The position numbers and the translations under genes were made by a program. A stretch of 10,161 nt of DNA from JBNKFV01 sp050290265 (GTDB lineage Bacteria > Pseudomonadota > Gammaproteobacteria > Pseudomonadales > Cellvibrionaceae), in assembly GCA_050290265.1 (NCBI GenBank), contig JBNKHI010000086.1:1-10161 (forward strand). Direction: 5' to 3'. Every line of letters starts with the position of its first letter. The stretch's first letter is position 1. Under the pieces are notes generated by a model. The model saw nothing but the letters and a program-made list of their open reading frames with translations. It did no database searches and was not told where the DNA came from. This document shows, piece after piece, positions 1 to 6,725 of the stretch.

Positions 1-645
1 GACGTTGCTGATCAGCTAGCCAACCTGGGTATGGAGGCTATTCACCCGAAAGCGGCAAAGGGATTGCGAAAAAACAACATCGCTTTGCGGGTAAAAAATA
101 CATTTGAGCCGGAACATGCAGGCACATTAATTACCGGTGATTATGTCAGCGGTAAACCCTGTGTTGAAATTATTGCCGGGTGCAAAGGTGTTTATGCGTT
201 GGAATTATTTGATCAGGATATGGCAGGTAATTTTACCGAATATGACGAAAAAATTATTAAGACTATTCGGCGTTTTAAAGGGCATGTTCTGTCTAAGGAT
301 ATTAATGCGAATACGATTACGCATTACCTGGCTACCAATTTGAAAACAGTTAAACGGGTTCGAGCTGCTTTGGAAGCTCAGTTGCCTGACGCAGAGCTGA
401 ATCAGCGTAAAGTTGCTATCGTGTCAGCTATCGGCAGCGATATGAAAGTGCCAGGTATACTGGCGAAGACGGTTCAGGCAGTCGCCGATTGCGGTGTGAG
501 TGTACTGGCTATTCACCAGGCGATGCGGCAAGTTGATATGCAATTTGTTGTAGATGAAGATGACTACGACAAGACTGTAAAAAGCTTGCATGCCGCGTTA
601 GTTGAAATTCATGACCATGGACGGGCGATATGTCTAGCGTCATAA
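1..645 (+). CDS. Aspartate kinase, C-terminal part (5' truncated by window edge)
   Basis: Aspartate kinase phosphorylates L-aspartate, the first step toward lysine, threonine, methionine and, in halophiles, ectoine. Only the last 214 codons are present; the frame is open from base 1, so the ATG at 31 is internal. The fragment starts with the end of the catalytic domain (MEAIHPKAAKGLR, then RVKNTFEPEHAGTLI, fragment residues 11-43). Two ACT-like regulatory regions follow, about residues 54-115 (VEIIAG...) and 137-200 (KVAIVSAIGSDMKVPGILA..., QVDMQFVVDEDDYD). These motifs match what I know of the Ask_Ect type, the kinase often linked to ectoine genes, rather than the LysC or ThrA types. Whether ectoine genes lie upstream cannot be seen. 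The gene ends at TAA 643-645 and overlaps the next gene by 16 bases. Family call is confident; the ectoine link is inference. Confidence 0.93.
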   Translation, partial: DVADQLANLGMEAIHPKAAKGLRKNNIALRVKNTFEPEHAGTLITGDYVSGKPCVEIIAGCKGVYALELFDQDMAGNFTEYDEKIIKTIRRFKGHVLSKDINANTITHYLATNLKTVKRVRAALEAQLPDAELNQRKVAIVSAIGSDMKVPGILAKTVQAVADCGVSVLAIHQAMRQVDMQFVVDEDDYDKTVKSLHAALVEIHDHGRAICLAS

Positions 646-1598
646 ATAGATGGCTTAGATGCGTAAACTTCATTCAAGGGCAGCTTCTCAAGCTGCCTTT
701 CTTTTTGCTCCCGGTTTTATGTGTTGCGAATAATGTCTATGCGCAGAATGTTAGTGCGGACGAAAGCAAAGCAATACAGGCAGAAAATGCAGTTGAAAAG
801 CAAAGCCAACCTCTTTATACACCGTTTGTAGAGCGGTATGTTCTTGACGAGCTAAAACAGTTACGTATAGATATGGCTCAGCAAAAGCATGAATTAATGC
901 AGCAGGTTTTGGATCGAGAACATTCTTCGATCGACCGGGCGGTGACTTATTCGACTGACACTATTACTTACTTTTTCTACTTAATTGCTGCGGCAACATC
1001 AGTATTGGTTCTGGTAGGCTGGACATCTATTAGGGATATGAAGGAGCGGGTGCACTCTCTTGCGGATGAAGAAATTTCTCGTCTCGTTCAAGAGTATGAA
1101 AAACGCTTAGAAAATATCGAAAGTCAGTTACGACAAAAAACGCAGCATATCGAGGAAAACCGCGAAGAAATTGAGCGTACGCAAGAAGCTCAGTCGCTTT
1201 GGTTGCGCGCAGGACAAGAGACAAGTGCGGCGGTTAAAATATCGATTTACGACCAAATCTTAATTTTGCGGTCCGATGATTGTGAAGCCTTAACCTACAA
1301 GGCGGATGCGGTGCTTGAATTAAATGAACCGCAGTGGGCGGTAAACCTGTGTTTGCAGGCGTTGCAGATTGATCCGGCGAATGCTCATGCTTTTTATCAG
1401 TTGGCTTGTGCTTACACGGTTTTAGAGCAACCTGAACAGGCCGTGGTTTATTTAAAAAGAGCATTGAAAAAGCGAGAAAGCTTTCGTGAAGATATTATTC
1501 ATGATGAAGCGCTAACCGCTTTACATTCCTTTGCGCCCTTTAGAGCACTAATGGGTATGGAAAAGCTGGATGCGGAACAAGTGCCTGAGGTGGGTTGA
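630..1598 (+). CDS. Membrane-anchored coiled-coil/TPR-repeat protein of unknown function
   Basis: I do not recognise a named family. The 322-residue product has a likely signal peptide or first membrane segment (residues 21-38, KLPFFLLPVLCVANNVYA, possible cleavage after Ala38). A polar, helix-prone stretch (39-110) follows, then a clear transmembrane helix (about 112-131). A charged coiled-coil-like region (about 135-190, many E/R/Q) leads into TPR-like helical pairs at about 200-232 and 234-267, with a weaker third at 268-310 (IDPANAHAFYQLACAY is typical TPR). If the signal is cleaved, residues 39-110 are periplasmic, and the coiled coil and TPRs are cytoplasmic. TPRs usually bind proteins, so a scaffold role is possible but unproven. 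The ATG at 630 overlaps the aspartate kinase by 16 bases, and no better in-frame start precedes the hydrophobic segment. A terminator-like hairpin sits at codons 16-26. The gene is convergent with nhaD. Confidence 0.75.
   Translation: MSSVINRWLRCVNFIQGQLLKLPFFLLPVLCVANNVYAQNVSADESKAIQAENAVEKQSQPLYTPFVERYVLDELKQLRIDMAQQKHELMQQVLDREHSSIDRAVTYSTDTITYFFYLIAAATSVLVLVGWTSIRDMKERVHSLADEEISRLVQEYEKRLENIESQLRQKTQHIEENREEIERTQEAQSLWLRAGQETSAAVKISIYDQILILRSDDCEALTYKADAVLELNEPQWAVNLCLQALQIDPANAHAFYQLACAYTVLEQPEQAVVYLKRALKKRESFREDIIHDEALTALHSFAPFRALMGMEKLDAEQVPEVG
676..706 (+). terminator. Intrinsic-terminator structure after aspartate kinase, inside the TPR gene
   Basis: An 11-bp stem (676-686 with 690-700, one G-U pair) closes a CTC loop. 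Its core is GGCAGCTT/AAGCTGCC. The 3' arm runs into a T-rich tract, TTTCTTTTT (698-706). This is the classic shape of a rho-independent terminator, starting 30 bases past the kinase stop. It overlaps codons 16-26 of the TPR gene, which encode the start of its hydrophobic segment. It may end the kinase transcript, act as an attenuator for the downstream gene, or indicate that the downstream gene is expressed another way. Confidence 0.7.
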
Positions 1599-1638
1599 CG
1601 ACAGTTTGGTTATACAGTGCAGTTTGTCATTTACCAAT

Positions 1639-1665
1639 ACTAAGGGGCCCCGGTGGCCCCTTAGT
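1639..1665. terminator. Bidirectional terminator-like hairpin between convergent genes
   Basis: Perfect 11-bp inverted repeat ACTAAGGGGCC / GGCCCCTTAGT with a 5-base loop (1650-1654). It lies in the 96-base gap between the convergent TPR gene and nhaD, where a shared terminator is expected. Neither strand shows a good T-run after the stem, so termination may be inefficient or factor-assisted. The stem itself is very GC-rich and stable. Confidence 0.6.
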
Positions 1666-1694
1666 GTCGTGTTTAGCAGTCGTTGGAGTGGTCT

Positions 1695-2942
1695 TTAGCC
1701 CCAAAGTAACTTTCCAAGGCCGAGGACAAGGAAGTAGCCCAAGGTGTACACCATTAACAAGATGAAACTGTATTTGGCGTAGCGCATGAACGTTAATCCT
1801 TGTAGCTTGCTCATGGCTACGACGCCGGCGGCAGAACCAATAACCAATAGTGAACCACCAACGCCTACTGCGTAGGTCAGGGCCAGCCAGGACGGCAAGT
1901 CCATTTGTATGTTGGCTTTTAACAATGCCGCTGTCAGCGGAACGTTATCTACAGTGGCTGACATAATCCCCATAATGTAGCTGGCGGCAACGGGAGGGAT
2001 CTTGTCGTACAGGCTAACTAAAAAGTCGAGCATGTGCAGATGTTCGAGCATGCCCACTAACAATAAAATACCTAGGAAAAACAACAGCGTGTCAAACTCG
2101 ATGTAGCGGATATATTCCATGATCGGGTCTTTGTCATCATCTTCGCCAAAGAATCGAGCCACCAGAAACATAACCGATAAGCCTGTAAGAAAGCTCAGCA
2201 TCGGCGGAATGGCGAAAAGAATATTACCCATAATGGTTAATAGGATCGTGCTAAGAAAAATAGCGGCTATTGCATAGTCCACTTTGTGCACGGTGCGTTC
2301 TTGCTTGCGGATACGCACATGTCCCTTCATGCCAATACTGAGAAGGGCTGCTAACGTCATAACCGATATAAATGATGGCAGGGACAGCCAGAAGAGGTTT
2401 TCAATAGCTACCTTACCTTCCAGGAATATCATGAGTGTGGTTACGTCACCGGTGATAAGCGCTACGCCACCAGAGTTGACGGCAAAAACCACCAATACCG
2501 CGAACCGTATAGTCTTGTTGAGGGGTAACCCCAGCGACATGATTAAAGCTATGGATACCAATGTTGCGGTGATGTTGTCTGCCAGAGATGAAAATGTGAA
2601 GCTGAAAAGGCCGGTGAAAAATAGTAGTTTGCGCTCGGTAATATCAGCTGGCATTGCCATATGAAGCAGGTTTTCAATGAGGCCTTTTTTGTTCAAATAG
2701 GCAACAAAGGTCATTGCTGCTACAAGAAAAAGCCAAAGGCTGGAGATATCGGTGATATTGCTTTCCAGGCTGTGTGCCACAACTTCTCGTTGCTCTACAC
2801 TACCGGCGAAAACAAATAACAATACCCAAGACAGTGTGCCAAAAAATAACGTTATCTTGGCCTTGTTAACATGGGTGACTTCTTCCAGCATGATCCCGAG
2901 TAGAGAGATCAGAGCCATAAAAATTAGGACTGTTTGTAGCAT
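1695..2942 (-). CDS. nhaD: NhaD-type sodium/proton antiporter
   Basis: A 415-residue, strongly hydrophobic inner-membrane protein with roughly 10-13 predicted helices. It would exchange cytoplasmic Na+ (or Li+) for external protons, supporting salt and alkaline pH tolerance. Family signs are the pair of related intramembrane motifs SSLADN (118-123) and SATVDNVP (328-335). Each carries an Asp-Asn pair, typical of the two inverted halves of the ArsB/NhaD (ion transporter) superfamily. GDVTT (165-169) and GGSLLVIGSAAG (362-373) match the conserved loops following each. The ATG at 2940-2942 is the first start after the upstream in-frame stop at 3021-3023, with no strong Shine-Dalgarno. The product is somewhat shorter at the N-terminus than NhaD proteins I recall with a leader segment. 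It points away from the flagellar genes and is probably transcribed alone. An ArsB or other anion transporter is the less likely alternative. Confidence 0.88.
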   Translation of the reverse strand: MLQTVLIFMALISLLGIMLEEVTHVNKAKITLFFGTLSWVLLFVFAGSVEQREVVAHSLESNITDISSLWLFLVAAMTFVAYLNKKGLIENLLHMAMPADITERKLLFFTGLFSFTFSSLADNITATLVSIALIMSLGLPLNKTIRFAVLVVFAVNSGGVALITGDVTTLMIFLEGKVAIENLFWLSLPSFISVMTLAALLSIGMKGHVRIRKQERTVHKVDYAIAAIFLSTILLTIMGNILFAIPPMLSFLTGLSVMFLVARFFGEDDDKDPIMEYIRYIEFDTLLFFLGILLLVGMLEHLHMLDFLVSLYDKIPPVAASYIMGIMSATVDNVPLTAALLKANIQMDLPSWLALTYAVGVGGSLLVIGSAAGVVAMSKLQGLTFMRYAKYSFILLMVYTLGYFLVLGLGKLLWG

Positions 2943-3142
2943 GGTGAGTAAGGTTCTTTGTGTGAATAGGGAAGGGTTAGAAAGTTTAGGGGCGCAATTG
3001 TAGTAGGATTTTGCTCTTTTTCATACGGTCAGGGTGTCCCCTAAGCAGATTCAGAGCTGTTAATTGGTTGGCTATATTCATTACACTAGTGGGGTGAACC
3101 ACCTGTTGGGCATATGTGCATGCCTCGTAAACAGGGGTTCCA

Positions 3143-3158
3143 TGGCATGGGTCTTGCT
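3143..3158 (+). promoter_or_regulatory. Sigma-54 (RpoN) promoter for the fliL operon
   Basis: The sequence TGGCATGGGTCTTGCT differs from the consensus TGGCACGNNNNTTGCW at one position (C to T). The invariant GG (3144-3145) and GC (3156-3157) are exactly ten bases apart. Transcription would start near 3169, leaving a leader of about 29 bases before the fliL ATG at 3198. Location, strand and spacing all fit. Flagellar middle genes in Pseudomonas and Vibrio are known to use RpoN with activators such as FleQ/FlrA or FleR/FlrC. No activator site was identified here. Confidence 0.8.
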
Positions 3159-3197
3159 GATCCAGAGATTAATCGAGCTTAATGACGAGTTTTTGAC

Positions 3198-3719
3198 ATG
3201 GCTGATGATGAAGATGAAGTACAAGAGGCTGCCGGGAAAGGCGGTAAAAAGAAGTTAATGTTGCTATTGGCGGTCGGGATAGTCCTGATTGGCCTGTCTG
3301 TCGGCGGCACATTACTGGCGATATCCATGTTATCCCCAACAGAAGATGTGGTTGCTGAAGACCCGTCAGAAGAAGAGGTTATTGAAGAGCCCGAGCGTGC
3401 TCCGGCCATATATTACCCCTTGAAACCACCCATTATTGTGAATTTTAACGCGCGTGGTAGACAGCGTTACTTACAAGCAGAATTGACACTGATGACCCGC
3501 GAAGAAGATGTCATCTCGGCAATTGAATTACATATGCCTATGATCCGTAACAGCCTGGTTTTGCTGTTTGGCGGGCAGGCTTATGATGAGTTGCAAACGG
3601 CAGAAGGTAAGGAGATCTTACGCCAGGATGCACTGGCGGAGATTCAGCGCTTACTGGAACAGGAAATAGGTAAACCGGGTGTTGAACAGGTTTTATTTAC
3701 TAACTTTGTTATGCAATAG
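3198..3719 (+). CDS. fliL: Flagellar basal body-associated protein FliL
   Basis: FliL is a single-pass inner-membrane protein that sits around the stator units of the flagellar motor and supports torque and stator stability. The 173-residue product has a short acidic then basic cytoplasmic tail (1-19), one transmembrane helix (about 20-42), an acidic linker rich in Glu (47-68) and the periplasmic FliL domain (about 70-173). That domain shows YYPLKPPIIVNF, a conserved helix around IRNSLVLLFGG (116-126) and the C-terminal VLFTNFVMQ. The ATG is the first start after an in-frame TGA at 3183-3185, preceded by a modest GACGAG (3184-3189). It is the first gene of the flagellar operon in this window. 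fliK, which often precedes fliL in Pseudomonas-type clusters, is absent here; nhaD lies upstream instead. Confidence 0.96.
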   Translation: MADDEDEVQEAAGKGGKKKLMLLLAVGIVLIGLSVGGTLLAISMLSPTEDVVAEDPSEEEVIEEPERAPAIYYPLKPPIIVNFNARGRQRYLQAELTLMTREEDVISAIELHMPMIRNSLVLLFGGQAYDELQTAEGKEILRQDALAEIQRLLEQEIGKPGVEQVLFTNFVMQ

Positions 3720-3754
3720 CAGGAAGAGCACTGCGCTAACAGGCTGAATTATTT

Positions 3755-4756
3755 ATGCAGGATCTGCTTTCACAAGACGAAATCGATGCTCTGTTGCATG
3801 GCGTTGATGACGGTGATATTGAAACCGAGTCGGATGCCGATGTCGGTGGTGTTAAGTCTTACGACCTGACCAGTCAGGATCGCATTGTGCGTGGGCGTAT
3901 GCCTACGCTAGAAATGATCAATGAACGTTTTGCGCGGTACACCCGCATTAGTATGTTTAATCTGTTGCGGCGTACCGCAGATGTCTCTGTTGGCGGTATT
4001 CAGATTCAAAAATTTGGTGAATATGTGCACACCCTGTATGTGCCCACTAGTTTGAATATGGTTAAGTTTCGCCCCCTGCGCGGGACTGCGTTAGTCATTC
4101 TCGATGCGAAATTAGTCTTTAAGCTAGTTGATAACTTTTTTGGTGGCGATGGCCGGCATGCCAAAATTGAGGGGCGAGAATTTACGCCAACTGAGTTACG
4201 AGTAGTACAAATGGTGTTGGATCAGGCTTTTGTTGATTTGGCCGAAGCCTGGAAAGCCGTAATGACCATTGACTTTGACTTCATCAACTCCGAAGTTAAC
4301 CCCTCAATGGCCAACATTGTCAGCCCTAGTGAAGTGGTTGTGGTGAGTACTTTCCACGTCGAATTGGACGGAGGTGGTGGTGAGTTACATATCACTATGC
4401 CTTACTCAATGATTGAGCCCATCCGCGAAATGCTTGATGCCGGTTTACAGACGGATACTGACGAACGCGATGATCGATGGGTTAAAGCGTTACGACAGGA
4501 CATTATGAAAGCGCGGGTTGATCTTGAGTGCGATATTGTTCGACGTGATATTACGCTGCGCGATATTGTTGATTTAAAGGCGGGTGACGTGATTCCTATA
4601 GAGATGCCTGACTTGCATGTACTAACAGCAAATGGGGTGCCGATGTTTAAGACTGAGCTGGGGCAGAGCCGCGGTAATTTGGCGTTAAGAGTAAAAGAAC
4701 TTATTCGAAATAGTGATCAGGATGATGTCCTGAATCTGGGAGGCAGCAATGAGTGA
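3755..4756 (+). CDS. fliM: Flagellar motor switch protein FliM
   Basis: FliM forms the middle of the cytoplasmic C-ring and binds phosphorylated CheY to switch rotation direction. The 333-residue product has the whole family layout. The N-terminal CheY-binding peptide is LSQDEIDALL (5-14), followed by a variable acidic linker. The CheC-like middle domain spans about 45-230 and includes the FFGGDGR loop (128-134) that contacts FliG. The C-terminal SpoA domain, which pairs with FliN, spans about 245-320. The ATG follows an in-frame TAA (3737-3739), with no other start between. The Shine-Dalgarno is weak (CAGG, 3740-3743), and the gene lies 35 bases after fliL. Its last 8 bases overlap fliN, suggesting coupled translation. 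Nothing appears missing. Confidence 0.98.
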   Translation: MQDLLSQDEIDALLHGVDDGDIETESDADVGGVKSYDLTSQDRIVRGRMPTLEMINERFARYTRISMFNLLRRTADVSVGGIQIQKFGEYVHTLYVPTSLNMVKFRPLRGTALVILDAKLVFKLVDNFFGGDGRHAKIEGREFTPTELRVVQMVLDQAFVDLAEAWKAVMTIDFDFINSEVNPSMANIVSPSEVVVVSTFHVELDGGGGELHITMPYSMIEPIREMLDAGLQTDTDERDDRWVKALRQDIMKARVDLECDIVRRDITLRDIVDLKAGDVIPIEMPDLHVLTANGVPMFKTELGQSRGNLALRVKELIRNSDQDDVLNLGGSNE

Positions 4757-5180
4757 TGAAGATTTGGTTGGCGGTGAAGGCGAAGATCTCGATCAGGACT
4801 CTATGGCTGATGATTGGGCTGCTGCTATGCAGGAGCAGGGCGTTGAAGATGAAGACAATGAGGATCAGGCTCAACCTGTCGCGTTGGATGAGTTTCAGGA
4901 CGTAGGGTTAGGGCAGGTGAGTAAAGACCTGGATGTTATTCTCGATATTCCTGTATCCATTTCCATGGAAGTTGGCAGTACGTCAATCACCATCAGAAAC
5001 TTACTGCAGCTGAATCAAGGATCTGTCATTGAGCTGGATCGCTTGGCAGGGGAACCTCTGGATGTGTTGGTAAATGGCACATTAATCGCGCACGGTGAAG
5101 TCGTGGTGGTAAATGAAAAATTTGGTATTCGTATGACCGATGTTATCAGTCCGTCTGAGCGAATAAAAAAATTGCGATAA
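4749..5180 (+). CDS. fliN: Flagellar motor switch protein FliN
   Basis: FliN forms the base of the C-ring with FliM and docks the FliH-FliI export ATPase complex. The 143-residue protein has a long acidic N-terminal extension (1-55, many D/E and a hydrophobic WAAAMQEQ segment at 23-30). It ends in a SpoA domain (about 60-140) with DIPVSISMEVG (66-76), ELDRLAGEPLDVLVNG (95-110) and GIRMTDVISPSERI (126-139). The extension is typical of longer proteobacterial FliN proteins. The start overlaps the end of fliM by 8 bases in ATGAGTGA, so the two are likely translationally coupled. That fits the fixed FliM:FliN partnership in the ring. Confidence 0.98.
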   Translation: MSDEDLVGGEGEDLDQDSMADDWAAAMQEQGVEDEDNEDQAQPVALDEFQDVGLGQVSKDLDVILDIPVSISMEVGSTSITIRNLLQLNQGSVIELDRLAGEPLDVLVNGTLIAHGEVVVVNEKFGIRMTDVISPSERIKKLR

Positions 5181-5215
5181 TACAACATCTATTAATTGCC
5201 CCGCACCCGTGCTGC

Positions 5216-5229
5216 AGGGCAGTCGCCCT
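5216..5229 (+). other. Small hairpin just before the fliO start
   Basis: A 5-bp stem AGGGC/GCCCT with a 4-base AGTC loop, followed four bases later by TTTTT (5234-5238) and then directly by the fliO ATG at 5239. It occupies the place where a Shine-Dalgarno would be expected. It may lower fliO translation or act as a weak pause site. The stem is short, so chance is a real alternative. Confidence 0.3.
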
Positions 5230-5238
5230 CGAGTTTTT

Positions 5239-5769
5239 ATGAAAACGTTTTTTCTCTGTTTACTGTCAAGTTTGTTGTTACTGGCTAACGTATCAGCCTT
5301 GTCTGAGGAGTCGCAAGCTGCCACCAACGTGAAATCTGAGTCAAGCGCGGTAGCTGAACCTGTTATCAATACCAAAGCGACGAAAGTCAGTTCAGTCGCT
5401 GGTACGGGTGCAGTGTTAAAAATGTTTCTCGGTTTATTTGCTGTCTTGCTGTTGATTTTCGCTCTGGCATGGTTAGTACGTAAAGCTGGTCAGGGCGGCT
5501 TGTTGAACAATCCACATTTAAAGATTTTGGCGAGTCTACCCTTGGGTCCAAGGGAGAGATTGGTTGTGGTAGCTGCCGGTAAGCAACAATTATTAATTGG
5601 TGTCGCACCGGGACGTATTAGCACATTGCATGTATTTGATGAGCCGTTAATTGATAACAGCGAGGCACCCGTCCCGTCGGAGTTTGCCAGGAAAATTCAA
5701 GCTGTGATGCAGAAGTCCTCTTTGATGCAAGCTTCTAAAAATACAGATGTCGACAAGGTGCCACGCTGA
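5239..5769 (+). CDS. fliO: Flagellar biosynthesis protein FliO
   Basis: FliO is an inner-membrane protein that helps FliP assemble into the export-gate complex and is not part of the finished gate. I chose the ATG at 5239 (176 residues) because it gives a compact signal peptide: MKTF, then a hydrophobic core (4-16), then possible cleavage after VSA (18-20). A GTG at 5209 would add ten residues without improving it, and neither has a good Shine-Dalgarno. A low-complexity Ser/Ala linker (21-57) leads to one transmembrane helix (about 59-80). The FliO domain follows, with LASLPLGPRERLVVV (98-112) and LLIGVAPGRISTLHVF (118-133). The stop TGA shares its A with the fliP ATG (TGATG), a sign of coupled translation. 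The gap from fliN is 58 bases. Confidence 0.92.
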   Translation: MKTFFLCLLSSLLLLANVSALSEESQAATNVKSESSAVAEPVINTKATKVSSVAGTGAVLKMFLGLFAVLLLIFALAWLVRKAGQGGLLNNPHLKILASLPLGPRERLVVVAAGKQQLLIGVAPGRISTLHVFDEPLIDNSEAPVPSEFARKIQAVMQKSSLMQASKNTDVDKVPR

Positions 5770-6701
5770 TGCTGAATTTTAGGTCTGGAGTCGACAGCTC
5801 GCGGCATATCAGGCGACGGCTTGCGGCGTCCGATCGCCTAGTTGGGGGTTTGTCTTTGACGCGTCAGCTAAACGTCCTGCGCTTTTTATTCATTGGCGTA
5901 CTGTGTTTAGGCGCAGCTTTCGCGACTGCGCAGGGGGATACGGGATCAGCTGCTGGCGAGCCGGCGGTACTTGAAGCTCTATCTAGTGACACAGGAGCCG
6001 CTGCCGTCCCTATTAAAGGCATTCCCGGCTTGCCTGCGCTAACCGTAACGACTAACCCGGACGGCTCAGAGGATTATACGGTAACACTGCAAATTCTCGC
6101 GATCATGACGGCGCTGACGTTTATTCCAGCGCTGTTAATGATGATGACGTCGTTCACTCGCATTATTATCGTTTTTTCAATCGTACGTCAGGCTTTGGGT
6201 TTACAGCAGTCGCCGTCGAACCAGATTTTAATTGGCTTATCCCTGTTTCTTACCTTTTTTATTATGGCGCCAGTGTTTGACAAGGTGAATGAAACTGCTT
6301 TACAGCCTTACATGAAAGAGCAAATTACCGCGCAGGAAGCTCTCACTAACACAGCTAAACCGTTTCAGGACTTCATGCTGAGTCAGACGCGGGAAACTGA
6401 TATCGCGCTGTTCATGCGCATTGGCAAGCTTGAGCCGGTCAATGGGCCGGAAGACGTGCCGTTTTCGGTGTTGGTTCCCTCTTTTATTACCAGTGAACTG
6501 AAGACGGCGTTTCAGATAGGTTTTATTATTTTTATTCCGTTCTTAGTTATCGATATTGTTGTCGCCAGCGTATTAATGGCAATGGGTATGATGATGTTGT
6601 CACCCTTGATCATTTCGTTGCCGTTCAAAATCATGCTGTTTGTTCTGGTGGATGGCTGGGCGCTTATCATTGGTACGTTAGCTGCGAGCTTTGGTATTTA
6701 A
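5769..6701 (+). CDS. fliP: Flagellar export gate protein FliP
   Basis: FliP makes the pentameric core of the export pore with FliQ and FliR. The conserved part (about 85-310) is intact: LPALTVTTN, then MMMTSFTRIIIVFS (124-137), RQALGLQQSPSNQ (140-152), FIMAPVFD, LVPSFITSELKTAFQIGF (235-252), the methionine-rich MGMMM (272-276) thought to form the pore gasket, and PFKIMLFVLVDGW (285-297). A signal peptide core lies at about 37-50 with possible cleavage after ATA (52-54). The ATG start overlaps the fliO stop by one base. It gives 310 residues, longer than the roughly 245-255 of well-known FliP, because about 35 basic residues precede the signal core. A TTG at 5856, with a G-run seven bases upstream, would give a conventional signal peptide and 281 residues. 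Confidence 0.96.
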   Translation: MLNFRSGVDSSRHIRRRLAASDRLVGGLSLTRQLNVLRFLFIGVLCLGAAFATAQGDTGSAAGEPAVLEALSSDTGAAAVPIKGIPGLPALTVTTNPDGSEDYTVTLQILAIMTALTFIPALLMMMTSFTRIIIVFSIVRQALGLQQSPSNQILIGLSLFLTFFIMAPVFDKVNETALQPYMKEQITAQEALTNTAKPFQDFMLSQTRETDIALFMRIGKLEPVNGPEDVPFSVLVPSFITSELKTAFQIGFIIFIPFLVIDIVVASVLMAMGMMMLSPLIISLPFKIMLFVLVDGWALIIGTLAASFGI

Positions 6702-6725
6702 CCCACTTGCAGAGGAGATAAAGCA

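Noticed and set aside
2284..2664. A 126-codon plus-strand ORF opposite nhaD
   Set aside because: It is antisense to conserved transmembrane segments of nhaD, and its composition is what a reverse reading of hydrophobic codons gives.
2985..3040. Sigma-70 promoter for nhaD on the minus strand (a TACAAT box near 2997-3002)
   Set aside because: The -10 like box has no acceptable -35 at normal spacing, so I could not support a promoter call.
2943..3060. Sodium or pH riboswitch in the nhaD leader
   Set aside because: I found no conserved riboswitch core or convincing set of stems by eye; a covariance-model scan would be needed.
3064..3258. A 64-codon plus-strand ORF overlapping the fliL promoter and start
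   Set aside because: It spans the sigma-54 site and runs into fliL out of frame. The protein has no recognisable pattern, and fliL is certain.
5082..5375. A 97-codon minus-strand ORF across the fliN-fliO boundary
   Set aside because: It lies antisense to the conserved end of fliN and the fliO leader, with no supporting start signal or family pattern.
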